Shown: positions 25,981 to 34,731, counted from the first letter of the stretch. The stretch is DNA of 64,000 bases from a virus (IMGVR_UViG_3300035698_024877:1-64000); one strand, 5' to 3'. Notes: a model not told the origin generated them from the sequence alone. Numbers and translations are program-made.

Positions 25981-27817
25981 AGTAATAGCTCAAAATTTTA
26001 TGTGTTTCCAAAATTTTGAAGTAGATTTAAAAAATAAAGGACTTACTCAGATTGTTGGCGAATCTGAAGATAGGTCTTTTACTTCTAATGGGGTAGGAAA
26101 AACTTCTATTACTGAAGCTATTATTTTTTGTTTGTTTGGGTCCACAACAAAAGGGGTTTCAGGTGATAACGTAGTTAATAAGCAAATCGATAAAGATTGT
26201 TTTGTTTCTGTTGAATTTGATGATGGTTTAATTGTTGAACGCTACAGAAAGCATTCTAAGTTTGGGAATACCCTTATTCTACGTAAAAATGGAAAAGAGT
26301 TTCAAAAGAAAACGGTTAGAGAAACCGAAAAAGTTCTTTTGGAGAGGTTAAATTTATCACAAGACATCTTTCAAATTCTTTCTTACGTTTCTCAAGAAAA
26401 TGCCAGCTTCTTTATTGATTCTACAGATGTAAACCAAAAAACTGTGCTTGATAAAATTTTAAATCTTACAAAGTTTAAAAATGCACATGAAAATGTAGTT
26501 TTAGATATAGATAATATCAACATTCTTCTAAATGAATCAGAACATATGATCAAAGAGTTTAATATTAAATTGGGGGCTTTAGTAGACAATCTTGAAGTTT
26601 TAGAAAGAAATAAAAAAGAATATGAAGAAATTCAGGATAAAAAAAGATGGGAGTTGAAAGGAGAAAAAGATAAAATAAAGGAGGGTTTAAAGCCCTTATA
26701 TTCTGAACTTGAGAAATTTGAATTTACTCTCTCTAATTTAGACTACGATGAAAATATAGATGATATAATTGAAGGTAAGAAAATTGAAATTGGTAAAGTG
26801 CGAGTTCGGTTTCTTACTGTTGAAAAAGAAAAGATTAGGCTCGATGGTGAATGCAGATTCCATACAAAAAAAATAGAAACTATAGAAAATGGAGAATGTC
26901 CAACTTGTGGATCTAAATTTGAAGGTTCTAATAAAGATGATTTAATAAATTCATTTAAAGACATACTAATACCTTTAAATGAAAGTTTAAATGAGAACGA
27001 TATAAAACAATCTGAATTTAAAGATAGCCTTAACACTTTAAATAAAGAGATAGAAGATTTGGAAAGACAATCAAAAGAGTCTTTTAGAGAACAAGAAAAA
27101 TTAAAAAATAATGTTAAGTTAAAGGGCAGAGAAATAGAAAATTTAGTTTCTAAATTAGCTGAGATAGAAGAAAGAATTGATGAGAAAGATACGACTATAG
27201 ATAATTTAGTAAAAGATGTGGAGAAAGTTAAAGTTAGTGTTATTAAATTAGCAGACAACATTGAAGAAGAAGAAAAAATAGAAATCGGGTATATAGCAGA
27301 AAAGAAGTTGCTTTCTTTTTGGGAAAAGTCTTTTAGTAAAAAAGGAATTAGGAGCTTTATTTTAGATAATGTGATTGATAGCTTTAATGAGCAAATTAAT
27401 CATTACCTTTCTGAAATTGGTTATAATAATATTCAAGTTATGTTTTCTAATAAATCAATTCTTAAATCTGGAGAAGAGCGGGAAAGGATTTCTTTTACTA
27501 TTACTATTGATTCCTTAGAATATGATTATCAATCACTTTCAGGAGGTGAAAAGACAAGGCTTAACATAGCAGTTTTATTTGCTTTGAGAGATTTAGTAAC
27601 TACAAACAAAAGTAATATCCTTGTTTTAGATGAAACATTTTCGTTTCTTGATTTGGCTGGATGTGAGGCTGTTATTTCCTTACTTAAAAATAAGTTATCA
27701 GAGAAGAGTGGCTTAGACAGCATTTTTATTGTTAATCATAACGCGTTATTAGATACTTTTGTTTCAGATAAGCTTGTGGTTCGAAGAGATGGCCAATTTA
27801 GTAATGTTTTAAGTTAA
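25970..27817 (+). CDS. sbcC: SbcC/Rad50-type ATPase (T4 gp46-like)
   Basis: 615 residues. Walker A lies in SNGVGKTS (near 40-48), a long coiled coil runs from about 190 to 430 with a zinc-hook CPTC near 310, the ABC signature is LSGGEK near 524, and Walker B ILVLDE near 551. Partner of the SbcD nuclease. The short coiled coil is normal for phage gp46. Confidence 0.93.
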   Translation: MFSKVIAQNFMCFQNFEVDLKNKGLTQIVGESEDRSFTSNGVGKTSITEAIIFCLFGSTTKGVSGDNVVNKQIDKDCFVSVEFDDGLIVERYRKHSKFGNTLILRKNGKEFQKKTVRETEKVLLERLNLSQDIFQILSYVSQENASFFIDSTDVNQKTVLDKILNLTKFKNAHENVVLDIDNINILLNESEHMIKEFNIKLGALVDNLEVLERNKKEYEEIQDKKRWELKGEKDKIKEGLKPLYSELEKFEFTLSNLDYDENIDDIIEGKKIEIGKVRVRFLTVEKEKIRLDGECRFHTKKIETIENGECPTCGSKFEGSNKDDLINSFKDILIPLNESLNENDIKQSEFKDSLNTLNKEIEDLERQSKESFREQEKLKNNVKLKGREIENLVSKLAEIEERIDEKDTTIDNLVKDVEKVKVSVIKLADNIEEEEKIEIGYIAEKKLLSFWEKSFSKKGIRSFILDNVIDSFNEQINHYLSEIGYNNIQVMFSNKSILKSGEERERISFTITIDSLEYDYQSLSGGEKTRLNIAVLFALRDLVTTNKSNILVLDETFSFLDLAGCEAVISLLKNKLSEKSGLDSIFIVNHNALLDTFVSDKLVVRRDGQFSNVLS

Positions 27818-27876
27818 AAAGAGCTTGAATTTTATGGGTATTAATTGGTGTTCACGATTTGAGAGAAAATTATCAA

Positions 27877-28263
27877 ATGAGCGATAATAAGGAAAAATAT
27901 TTTTGTTATGTCTGTAAAGCAATAGGAGCAACGTTTTCAAGTGATATAGATACCCAACCTTGTTATATATGTAATAGATATGTTTGCAAAAAGCATTCAT
28001 TTATTAAAGGAAAAAGAAGTACACATTGTTTATGTCCAGAGCATTCTCCTGTAGGAATGTTTTGGTATGAGAAGTCCTTTGATGGGGTTTTTATAGTATA
28101 TAGGTGGCATTGTAAATGTTGTGGTGGGAATGATTTACATTCATATCAGAAATCAAATACAATATTAATTTATGAATGTTTGGATTGCATGTATACATGG
28201 AAAGAGGAGTTTGTAGAAGTATATGGAAAAAGAGTAACTTTTAGTAAAGGAGGTAAAATTTAA
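27877..28263 (+). CDS. B-box-like zinc protein with extra ribbon
   Basis: 128 residues from the ATG; a TTG at 27859 is possible. Cys/His order: CYVC, then CYIC-x4-C-x2-H, CLCPEH, and a second half with CKCC and CLDC. The first half matches the pattern of 6347, 28662 and 33052. Confidence 0.68.
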   Translation: MSDNKEKYFCYVCKAIGATFSSDIDTQPCYICNRYVCKKHSFIKGKRSTHCLCPEHSPVGMFWYEKSFDGVFIVYRWHCKCCGGNDLHSYQKSNTILIYECLDCMYTWKEEFVEVYGKRVTFSKGGKI

Positions 28264-28312
28264 TTGACTGAAAAAGATTATATTGAAATTGATATTGAGG
28301 AGAAGATTAAAA

Positions 28313-28489
28313 ATGATTGATGAAATAGGGTGTAAACCAGAATGTAAACATGTAAAGGCTAGATTACAATTAGTACAAGACCAATTCGCTTATCTTCTTC
28401 AAGAATTTAAGCGAAGCGTTTCTGCTGATGCATATCAAAATGCTTTAAAAAGACTTGATGAGATAGTTATAACAGAAGTAGAAGCATGA
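28313..28489 (+). CDS. Small helical protein
   Basis: 58 residues beginning with CKPECKHVK followed by a long amphipathic helix. GAGGAGAAG lies upstream. Unknown role. Confidence 0.55.
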   Translation: MIDEIGCKPECKHVKARLQLVQDQFAYLLQEFKRSVSADAYQNALKRLDEIVITEVEA

Positions 28490-28498
28490 GGAAAAAAA

Positions 28499-28669
28499 AT
28501 GATGGGAAGAACTTTTTATGAAGTGATGTCTGATTGTGAATATAAAGCAAGAAAAATTCTTTGTAATACTAATAGTAAAATTTATTGGGAAGGTTATATA
28601 ACTGCTATTCAAAATATGAAAGAAGAATATAAAACTCTTATGAAGAAAAAAGAAGGGGAAAATGAGTAG
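28499..28669 (+). CDS. Small hypothetical protein
   Basis: 56 residues, charged, ending in a Lys/Glu-rich helix. It overlaps the next gene by eight bases. Confidence 0.5.
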   Translation: MMGRTFYEVMSDCEYKARKILCNTNSKIYWEGYITAIQNMKEEYKTLMKKKEGENE

Positions 28670-28943
28670 AGAAGAAGTTTTTATAAGTAAACCAATAATT
28701 AAATGTGATATCTGTAGAGAGATTATTGAAGAAAATGATAGCCTTGGAATATGTATGATATGTGGAAATGATTGTTGTGCTATACATCATTTGATGTATT
28801 CACTTAAAGAAAAACAACATAGCGACATCTTAAATGGGGGAAAAAGAATGCATGACGCTATTAATAAAAAAATAAGCAAAGGGACGCAAAAAATTAGAGT
28901 TTATTTATCCTATTGTTCTAATTGCGCCCCTATACAGAAATAA
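28662..28943 (+). CDS. B-box-like zinc protein
   Basis: 93 residues: CDIC, then CMIC-x4-C-x2-H near 31-42, and CSNC near the end. Same Cys/His spacing as 6347 and 33052, so a paralogue by pattern. Confidence 0.68.
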   Translation: MSREEVFISKPIIKCDICREIIEENDSLGICMICGNDCCAIHHLMYSLKEKQHSDILNGGKRMHDAINKKISKGTQKIRVYLSYCSNCAPIQK

Positions 28944-28990
28944 TTATAAATACAAAGGATTAAATAGATAAAAGGAAGAACAATAAAAAT

Positions 28991-29407
28991 ATGACAAAAA
29001 AAGAAAGTGTTTTATTTGGAATAACTAAAAAGATAAAAACAGGTTGTGGGCAATCATATGTTACAGTTAATTATCAAGATGGTGAGCCGATTCAAGTGTT
29101 TATGAATTTAGGGAAAGCTGGTAGTTGCACAAAAGCAATGTGTGAAGCTCTTGGAAAGCTCGTTACTGTAGCTTTAGAAAGTAAAGTAGATCTTTTAAAG
29201 ATTTGTAAAATATTAAAAGGTATACAATGTCCTAACCCAATATGGCAAGAAGGAAAACAAAATACATCTTGCATTGATGCTTTAGGAAAAGCTCTTGAAA
29301 TTGCAGCGCAAGAAAAAATAAAAACAAAAATAATTAAAGCAACTGATAGTAAGCCTAAGCTTACCGAGAATAAAAAAGAGCAGAAAAGCAAAGAAAAAAA
29401 AGTATAG
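28991..29407 (+). CDS. Stand-alone TSCPD domain protein
   Basis: 138 residues. The sequence CGQSYVTVNYQDGEP...VFMNLGKAGSC...ALGKL, with CPNP and TSCIDALGKAL, matches the TSCPD domain normally found at the C-terminus of adenosylcobalamin-dependent (class II) ribonucleotide reductases. The C-terminal 30 residues are a Lys/Glu tail. No reductase catalytic domain is present in the window; the partner could be encoded elsewhere or by the host. Confidence 0.8.
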   Translation: MTKKESVLFGITKKIKTGCGQSYVTVNYQDGEPIQVFMNLGKAGSCTKAMCEALGKLVTVALESKVDLLKICKILKGIQCPNPIWQEGKQNTSCIDALGKALEIAAQEKIKTKIIKATDSKPKLTENKKEQKSKEKKV

Positions 29408-29438
29408 TTTTTAAGAGAATTGAAAAAGGAGAGAAACA

Positions 29439-29867
29439 ATGAAAAAAATAGTAGCAATTGATTTTGATGGCGTTATACATTCTTATAGTAGTCGTTGGGT
29501 TGATTATGACGTTATTCCAGACCCACCCGTTCCTGGAGCAATTGATTTTTTGAGAAATCTTATAAAGTCAGATAAGTTTACTGTTTGTATTTTTTCAAGT
29601 AGAAACGTTCCTACAGTAGATGCAGGTAGAAAAAGAAATATGAATTATCCTCTATTTTGTGGGCAAGTAGCAATGGCTAGATACTTAGTTGAGAATGGTC
29701 TTGAACATGAATATGAAAATGAGATTGTTTATCCAATGCATAAGCCACCTGCTCATCTAACTATTGATGATAGGGCTTTTTGTTTTATAGGCGAATTTCC
29801 AGATATAGAATTTATAGAGCGCTTTATGCCTTGGAATAGTAAGGACGATGCATATGAAGAAAAATGA
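29439..29867 (+). CDS. HAD-like phosphatase
   Basis: 142 residues with the HAD nucleophile motif DFDGVIHS at 8-15, FSSRN near 53 (motif II Ser) and a DDRAF motif IV region near 110. A nucleotide or sugar phosphatase; many phages carry such small enzymes. AAAGGAG precedes the start. Confidence 0.8.
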   Translation: MKKIVAIDFDGVIHSYSSRWVDYDVIPDPPVPGAIDFLRNLIKSDKFTVCIFSSRNVPTVDAGRKRNMNYPLFCGQVAMARYLVENGLEHEYENEIVYPMHKPPAHLTIDDRAFCFIGEFPDIEFIERFMPWNSKDDAYEEK

Positions 29868-30201
29868 TACTCATATGCCTGAGCGTTGGTTAAGTGATGG
29901 TGTAAACCCTCCTAATATATGTGCCAAGAAGATTGCCGGGGAAATATGTCTTAACTTGTATAACAAATATGATCTTATTCCAGACAGAATTGCTCCCTCA
30001 ATAGAGGAAGGTATATTTATTTACTATAAGAATCCAGATAACTACCGAGCTCTAATAATTGAGGTTTATAATAACTTTGAGATAGCAGCGCTTGTTACCG
30101 ATGAATCGAGTAAGGGAAATTTCTATTCCGAAAATATTAAAAACCAAAGTTTTGAGACTATTATTAAAAAATTAAAGGAGAAGGACAATGGGATTAGATG
30201 A
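29854..30201 (+). CDS. Conserved-looking hypothetical protein
   Basis: 115 residues. The central section (IAPSIEEGIFIYYKNPDNYRALIIEVYNN, described by its pattern) resembles a widespread uncharacterised bacterial family that reads P-S-x-E-G-G. No function known. Overlaps the HAD gene. Confidence 0.6.
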   Translation: MKKNDTHMPERWLSDGVNPPNICAKKIAGEICLNLYNKYDLIPDRIAPSIEEGIFIYYKNPDNYRALIIEVYNNFEIAALVTDESSKGNFYSENIKNQSFETIIKKLKEKDNGIR

Positions 30202-30421
30202 AGAAGTTTACAATAAAATTATGCAAATGAGTGAAAGAATAGAATACCTTTTTCTTAGGGAAAAGGAAGTAGATGAGTATAGCAAAACACGATTTGAAGA
30301 ATGCCCAGAATGTGGTCAATTAAGTTTTACCTTTTTTGGTAGCCATAAATGGCATAGTAATGATTGTAAGTACAAAAATAGTGACTTATCTTATACTCCA
30401 ATAAACCCAATGGAGGAATAA
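30188..30421 (+). CDS. Small protein with C-terminal zinc ribbon
   Basis: 77 residues: an N-terminal helix, then CPEC near 39, with H and C near 55-60. Probably zinc-binding. Unrecognised. Confidence 0.6.
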   Translation: MGLDEEVYNKIMQMSERIEYLFLREKEVDEYSKTRFEECPECGQLSFTFFGSHKWHSNDCKYKNSDLSYTPINPMEE

Positions 30422-30425
30422 TAAA

Positions 30426-30770
30426 ATGTCTGAAAAAAGTGAAATAAGGAAGTTGCAAAAAAAAGTGCGTGACATTACAGGTCAAATGCGTATTATTCAT
30501 AACTATATCAATCGAAAAAGGCTACCATTTTCTGTAGCTAATGAGACGTCACAAGGAATACTTGAGTGCGCTTTTGCACGTGACGATGGAATAGTTTATT
30601 ATAGTGCTCTTCAAAAGTGTGCTATTAAGGCAACAAGAGATCATCATGGTGATATACATATAAGCATACACGAAACAACTACGCCAAAAATGAAATACAA
30701 AGAGATAGTGATTGAAGCTGAAGATGCTTGTGCATTGGGTGAGGAACTACGAAAAGTCTTTAACTTTTAA
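30426..30770 (+). CDS. Hypothetical protein
   Basis: 114 residues with a basic coiled N-terminus followed by a beta-rich domain. No family recognised. Confidence 0.6.
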   Translation: MSEKSEIRKLQKKVRDITGQMRIIHNYINRKRLPFSVANETSQGILECAFARDDGIVYYSALQKCAIKATRDHHGDIHISIHETTTPKMKYKEIVIEAEDACALGEELRKVFNF

Positions 30771-30792
30771 TGTATAAATATAAGGAATAGTT

Positions 30793-31017
30793 ATGGTTGG
30801 GAATGATAAACAAGAAAATAGAACTCTTTGGCCTGAAGAGGATCCCGGACTGGTAATTTTAAATACGTTTTTTAGACTACCATTGGATAGCTGGAAATTA
30901 TTTGATTTATATCATTTAGGATTTTTTGAGCATTTCTTTAAAGAATTAAGTATACCTAAACAGCAATTGTCATGGATGCTTGATCTTAATAATGAAGAGG
31001 AAATTAATTATGGATAG
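30793..31017 (+). CDS. Hypothetical protein
   Basis: 74 residues, acidic with many aromatic residues. Unrecognised. AAGGAA lies near the start. Confidence 0.55.
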   Translation: MVGNDKQENRTLWPEEDPGLVILNTFFRLPLDSWKLFDLYHLGFFEHFFKELSIPKQQLSWMLDLNNEEEINYG

Positions 31018-31354
31018 AGAAAAAGACAGAGAAGAAATTACCGATGAGATTAAAAGATTTGGTTTTGCTATTTTAAATAGAATGTTTGATATGCTTCTGT
31101 ATGAGGATAAGCAAGGATGGCAAGAATATCCTGAAGCGTTAGAAAAAGCAGAAAAAAATCTACACACCTGTATAACTAATGAAGCTATTTTGAAGTATTA
31201 TAATTATGACTTGAATGAAGAAGACGTTGCTGTTTTACAAGAAGAATTAGAAACTTCTTTAGTTGATGTAGCTGCTTATTGTATGATGAAATGGTCAGAA
31301 AGTTTTAAGAAACGTACTGCATGGGAAGAGGAAAATAAAGAAGTAAATAGATAA
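31010..31354 (+). CDS. Helical hypothetical protein
   Basis: 114 residues, all-helical, overlapping the preceding gene by eight bases. The end (ETSLVDVAAYCMMKW) loosely recalls MazG-like all-alpha pyrophosphohydrolases, but the EExxE motif is not clear. Confidence 0.58.
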   Translation: MDREKDREEITDEIKRFGFAILNRMFDMLLYEDKQGWQEYPEALEKAEKNLHTCITNEAILKYYNYDLNEEDVAVLQEELETSLVDVAAYCMMKWSESFKKRTAWEEENKEVNR

Positions 31355-31467
31355 TGAGTAAAATTCTTGAAATAGGAGATTAAAATGCGGTTGTAGAATA
31401 AAAGAAAATTATATAAATTGCCCCCATTGTGGAGCTGGGTACTAAGAAAATAAATGGTGAGGATCTG

Positions 31468-31704
31468 ATGGATGACAAAGATAAAAGATTTATTAGTTGT
31501 GAAAAAGCAAAAAGATTATTTGGTATACGTAATGTTGAGTGTTGTTATAGTTGCCATAGAGACCAAGATGATTTAGATTGGACAGGTGTAGGGTATGCCA
31601 TGATTGAAATTTACACAGATAAATATGAAATTGTGGTTTGTTGTAGTGTAAGAAACGCATTAACAGAAAAGGTATTTCCAGAATTAAATATTGAGTGGAG
31701 CTAA
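31468..31704 (+). CDS. Small Cys-containing hypothetical protein
   Basis: 78 residues with ECCYSCH near 24-30 and CC near 59. The bases just upstream (31388-31440) read as a short zinc-ribbon stub (CGCRIK...CPHCGAGY) without a start codon, possibly a gene remnant. Confidence 0.55.
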   Translation: MDDKDKRFISCEKAKRLFGIRNVECCYSCHRDQDDLDWTGVGYAMIEIYTDKYEIVVCCSVRNALTEKVFPELNIEWS

Positions 31705-31747
31705 AATAATGATAATAATGACAAAAGAATCATAGGAGTTTAGTATT

Positions 31748-32050
31748 ATGGGTGACATGGCTGATATGGCAAATGCTTGTTTTTGCCTGCATGAAATGGT
31801 AGATAATTATCATAACGTAGACGATGAGTATTCACATGAAGAAAATAGTTGGAGATATGAACCACATACTGAAGAGAATGTAAAAATAGTTTGTGTTACA
31901 AAAAGAGCTATATTGTATGAAGATATTCTTGGAGATAGGTATTGGGTTGCAAAGTCCGTACTTTTTGAATTTAGTAAGTGTGTGACTGGAGAGAGAATAA
32001 ATCTTATATTTCCCTATTGGGTAGTGCTTAGTAGGAGGGCAATTATATAA
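31748..32050 (+). CDS. Hypothetical protein
   Basis: 100 residues. The N-terminus MGDMADMAN and the last part, alternating beta strands with YWVAKS and LIFPYWVV, resemble small phage proteins of the type at 41641. Function unknown. Confidence 0.6.
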   Translation: MGDMADMANACFCLHEMVDNYHNVDDEYSHEENSWRYEPHTEENVKIVCVTKRAILYEDILGDRYWVAKSVLFEFSKCVTGERINLIFPYWVVLSRRAII

Positions 32051-32175
32051 TGATAATAATGACAAAAGAAGATCATATAGAGTTAGATAAGTTAGCATGG
32101 GTTCATACCGACTCACCCAATTTAACACTTCTTGAGGTAGTAAAAAATAGGAAATGTATATGTTTGGGCTGGTAA
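32050..32175 (+). CDS. Small ORF
   Basis: 41 residues, overlapping the previous stop. Its first 20 bases (ATGATAATAATGACAAAAGA) also occur at 31709, where they open a stub of only eight codons, so one may be a duplicate of the other's start. Confidence 0.42.
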   Translation: MIIMTKEDHIELDKLAWVHTDSPNLTLLEVVKNRKCICLGW

Positions 32176-32191
32176 GTATGATAACGCAATA

Positions 32192-32341
32192 ATGTGGTAT
32201 GGAAAGATTTTACATGATCTTTATGGAGCTCTTATAAAGTTAATATTATACAATATAGAGCAGATGGATATAATAGAGAAAATGAACGCACCATCTGTTC
32301 TTGATTGGGAAGAGTTAAAGGTGTTTTTTAGAAGACGATAA
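32192..32341 (+). CDS. Small helical ORF
   Basis: 49 residues with a hydrophobic middle and basic end (FFRRR). No clear ribosome site. Last gene before a sigma70-like promoter. Confidence 0.4.
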   Translation: MWYGKILHDLYGALIKLILYNIEQMDIIEKMNAPSVLDWEELKVFFRRR

Positions 32342-32368
32342 CATTAGAAAATTTTAATAATTTTTTTG

Positions 32369-32396
32369 TTTACATTTTTATTATATATAATATAAT
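32369..32396 (+). promoter_or_regulatory. Sigma70-like promoter
   Basis: -35 TTTACA (32369-32374), 16 bases, -10 TATAAT (32391-32396), with a T-rich stretch upstream. Nearly the same sequence is at 44506-44533. It precedes a small membrane gene with a strong AGGAGGT site. Confidence 0.6.
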
Positions 32397-32448
32397 ATGT
32401 CTAAAGTAAGAGTGTGGAAAGTTATTAAATTAAAATAGGAGGTGTAAA

Positions 32449-32607
32449 ATGAACATGGAATTTGTGGCTGGGATAATATTATTTATTATTGTATGTGGTT
32501 ACATTTTTAGTGTAATTACAGAGAAACGAGCAAAAAAGAAAAGGATAAAAGTATTTAAAAAAGCAAATGAGCAACTACAAAGATTAAAAGAAAGACTAAT
32601 ACCTTGA
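32449..32607 (+). CDS. Small membrane protein with coiled-coil tail
   Basis: 52 residues: one membrane helix (5-24), then a basic tail KKANEQLQRLKERL. This tail is repeated, at DNA level too, in the following gene (32915-32950). AGGAGGTG ribosome site. Confidence 0.6.
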   Translation: MNMEFVAGIILFIIVCGYIFSVITEKRAKKKRIKVFKKANEQLQRLKERLIP

Positions 32608-32651
32608 AGGAGGGGCAAATTAGTGATAAAAATGAGCTTACGCAAAATGAC

Positions 32652-33083
32652 ATGATGGATTTTTCAGAAACTGATAAGGCGATTTTTGAGTTTTTAGAAA
32701 GAAAACCTGTCTCTCTATATGCAGAGTATGGGGGCGACTGGACTCTCGTTTTTAAAACAGTTAGGAACGACACAGGGTCGTTAGAATATGGTGTCTACGT
32801 AACAAAGAACAATAAGGAAGGGGATGCTTTGTATGACGAGTTAATGGTTTTTGACAATCTCAAGGATGCGTGCGACAACTTTGAGAAAAGGAAATCTCAA
32901 AAAAGAAAAACACTTAAAAAAGCAAATGAGCACTTACAAAGATTAAAAGACGATTTGTTAGTGGGAGAAATAGCTGATATAATGATAAGAATGGAAAGAT
33001 TAGCTATGGAAAGATTAGCTACTGGAGTAAATGAAAATAAGGAGAAACAAAATGAAAATAGAGACAGTAGAAAAAGTAATTAA
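32652..33083 (+). CDS. Hypothetical protein
   Basis: 143 residues from the ATG at 32652; an in-frame TTG at 32604 lies within AAGGAGG and is unlikely. Contains KKANEHLQRLKDDLL, the duplicate of the previous gene's tail. Charged C-terminus. Unknown. Confidence 0.55.
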   Translation: MMDFSETDKAIFEFLERKPVSLYAEYGGDWTLVFKTVRNDTGSLEYGVYVTKNNKEGDALYDELMVFDNLKDACDNFEKRKSQKRKTLKKANEHLQRLKDDLLVGEIADIMIRMERLAMERLATGVNENKEKQNENRDSRKSN

Positions 33084-33399
33084 AGCAACGTACAAATGTG
33101 ATATATGTGGAGAAGTAGCTGATCATAAATGTAGTATGTGTAAGATAGATATATGTTATGATCATTACACCTATAGAGAATGCGACGATTATGGTGATGA
33201 CTATGGTGATGACTATGGTGATTATGCACCAACTATTTGTACTGATTGTAATAAAGTATATTTCGAGACCAACCCTAAATTTAAAGAAGTTATGGAAAAA
33301 CATTACGATTTATTGTTAATAGAGATAGATATACTAAAAAAGGAGAGACAAGTGGCTTTTGAAAGGATGTGGAAGGCGAGAACGTTAAAAAGTGAGTAA
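33052..33399 (+). CDS. B-box-like zinc protein
   Basis: 115 residues: CDIC, CSMC-x4-C-x2-H and CTDC, with a DDYGDDYGDDYGDY run (tandem 12-base repeats) between the last two. GGAGAAAC lies upstream. Paralogue by pattern of 6347 and 28662. Confidence 0.68.
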   Translation: MKIETVEKVIKATYKCDICGEVADHKCSMCKIDICYDHYTYRECDDYGDDYGDDYGDYAPTICTDCNKVYFETNPKFKEVMEKHYDLLLIEIDILKKERQVAFERMWKARTLKSE

Positions 33400-33497
33400 T
33401 AGTGGTAAAGTAAATAAAGAGTGTTTATAACCTTGTTTTTAATTATAAAGAAATAGGTTTAATTACTTTAGATTTTAGGAGGTTTTTAAAATAAAAA

Positions 33498-34319
33498 ATG
33501 GCGAGAAAGAAAATATTTGAATCAGATGTTCATAAAAAAGCTTACTTTGAATATAGAAAGTATCAAAAGGTATTTTCTAAAACAAAGAAGAATAACAAAG
33601 ATTTCCCTAGTGTAACTACACTTATTCTTTGGTCAGGAGACAAATTTCAATGTAGCTGTCCTTGGCATAATTACAAAAGGCTTGATAATTTACTTCAAAA
33701 AACACAAAAAGATATCGAAAACTATGTGACTTTAACTCCTGTTGGTAGAAAGAAAATATTTAAGCAAATAACAGGAGCATCTACTATTCTTGATGATGTA
33801 GACCCCATAGAACTTGCAGTTCTTGGTAATTTAGATCATGAAGTTGAACTTGATCATATTATAGAACCAGAACAAAGAAAATTAAAAAAGAAACGAAAGA
33901 AACTTGATAAAACTTATTTTACTCAATTAGTAGTTAATGATACACAGAAATTAGCAGATTGGCATGCTATTAGAACTTATGTTTTGTCTCATATTTTTAA
34001 TGCTAAATTTCCAGAGATAGAAAAGTATTTAGTAGCTAAAGAAAATAAATGGAGTACTAATTTGAACTTTAACTCTTTGGGCGATGCGATTAAAGCATTA
34101 GCTGAGGTAGATAAACAAATCAGCCTGCTTACTGGAGAACACCCCACAGAAATTACTGATGTAAGGGGTGATGCTATATTTGATTATGACGCAAGTAAAG
34201 CATATCTTGAATCCATAAGGGCTGCTGGGGAGCAAATAAATCAAGAAGCATTGACAGAGAAAATAGTTACAATGATACAATATAAGAAGGATAAAGAGAA
34301 TAAAGAGGAGAAGGAATGA
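33498..34319 (+). CDS. Hypothetical protein, possibly terminase-small-subunit-like
   Basis: 273 residues with a basic N-terminus, CSCPWH near 51 and a helical end with ALAEVDKQISLLTGEHPTEI. The last element recalls the C-terminus of some small terminase subunits, but no large subunit is nearby, so this is a weak idea. TAGGAGG precedes the ATG. Confidence 0.6.
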   Translation: MARKKIFESDVHKKAYFEYRKYQKVFSKTKKNNKDFPSVTTLILWSGDKFQCSCPWHNYKRLDNLLQKTQKDIENYVTLTPVGRKKIFKQITGASTILDDVDPIELAVLGNLDHEVELDHIIEPEQRKLKKKRKKLDKTYFTQLVVNDTQKLADWHAIRTYVLSHIFNAKFPEIEKYLVAKENKWSTNLNFNSLGDAIKALAEVDKQISLLTGEHPTEITDVRGDAIFDYDASKAYLESIRAAGEQINQEALTEKIVTMIQYKKDKENKEEKE

Positions 34320-34603
34320 TAAAAGATAATATGAATCAGATATATAGAAAATGGCCAGAACAAAGAAAAGATGTAATAGATGAAAAAAGTAAGGACTTTA
34401 TAGATGAATCTCTATCTAAATTAGTAAAGGAATGTCATGCTCAAGCTATGGCAATAAGGTGGGTTAAACAACGATTAGCATTAAATAAAAAAGATCAACC
34501 CCTTTATTATCTTCTTGGTATGGCGAATATAGGCTTACACTATAAAGGAATACCATCTATTTCTAAAGAGGATGTTTTTAGAAAAGAAGATAGTGAAATA
34601 TAA
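34316..34603 (+). CDS. Helical hypothetical protein
   Basis: 95 residues, overlapping the previous gene by four bases, probably translated with it. Mostly helical, no motif. Confidence 0.58.
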   Translation: MIKDNMNQIYRKWPEQRKDVIDEKSKDFIDESLSKLVKECHAQAMAIRWVKQRLALNKKDQPLYYLLGMANIGLHYKGIPSISKEDVFRKEDSEI

Positions 34604-34682
34604 AAGGATAAAGAGGGGGAGTAGTTATATTTTTAATTTAATTTTTAAACATATTTGTATGCTAGAGTACTGGTTAAAGGGG

Positions 34683-34731
34683 TGTGTGTGCCCTCTCAGT
34701 GCCTCTCAGTGCCTCTCAGTGTACACACACA
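34683..34731 (+). repeat. Three 10-base repeats inside a GT/AC hairpin
   Basis: Three tandem copies of [CG]CCTCTCAGT (34691-34720) lie in the loop between TGTGTGTG (34683-34690) and CACACACA (34724-34731). The block is much richer in G and C than its surroundings. It sits in a 230-base stretch (34604-34832) where I find no convincing gene. Confidence 0.6.

Noticed and set aside
26030-26115. Abnormal Walker A in SbcC
   Set aside because: The apparent extra residues before SNGVGKTS are a normal feature of phage gp46-type proteins, so it is not treated as an anomaly.
26743-27261. Minus-strand ORF opposite sbcC
   Set aside because: It mirrors the Lys/Glu-rich coiled coil of sbcC; low-complexity Ser/Leu/Phe translation.
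34683-34731. CRISPR or slipped minisatellite gene
   Set aside because: Units are only 10 bases with no spacers, and no convincing coding frame with a ribosome site crosses them.
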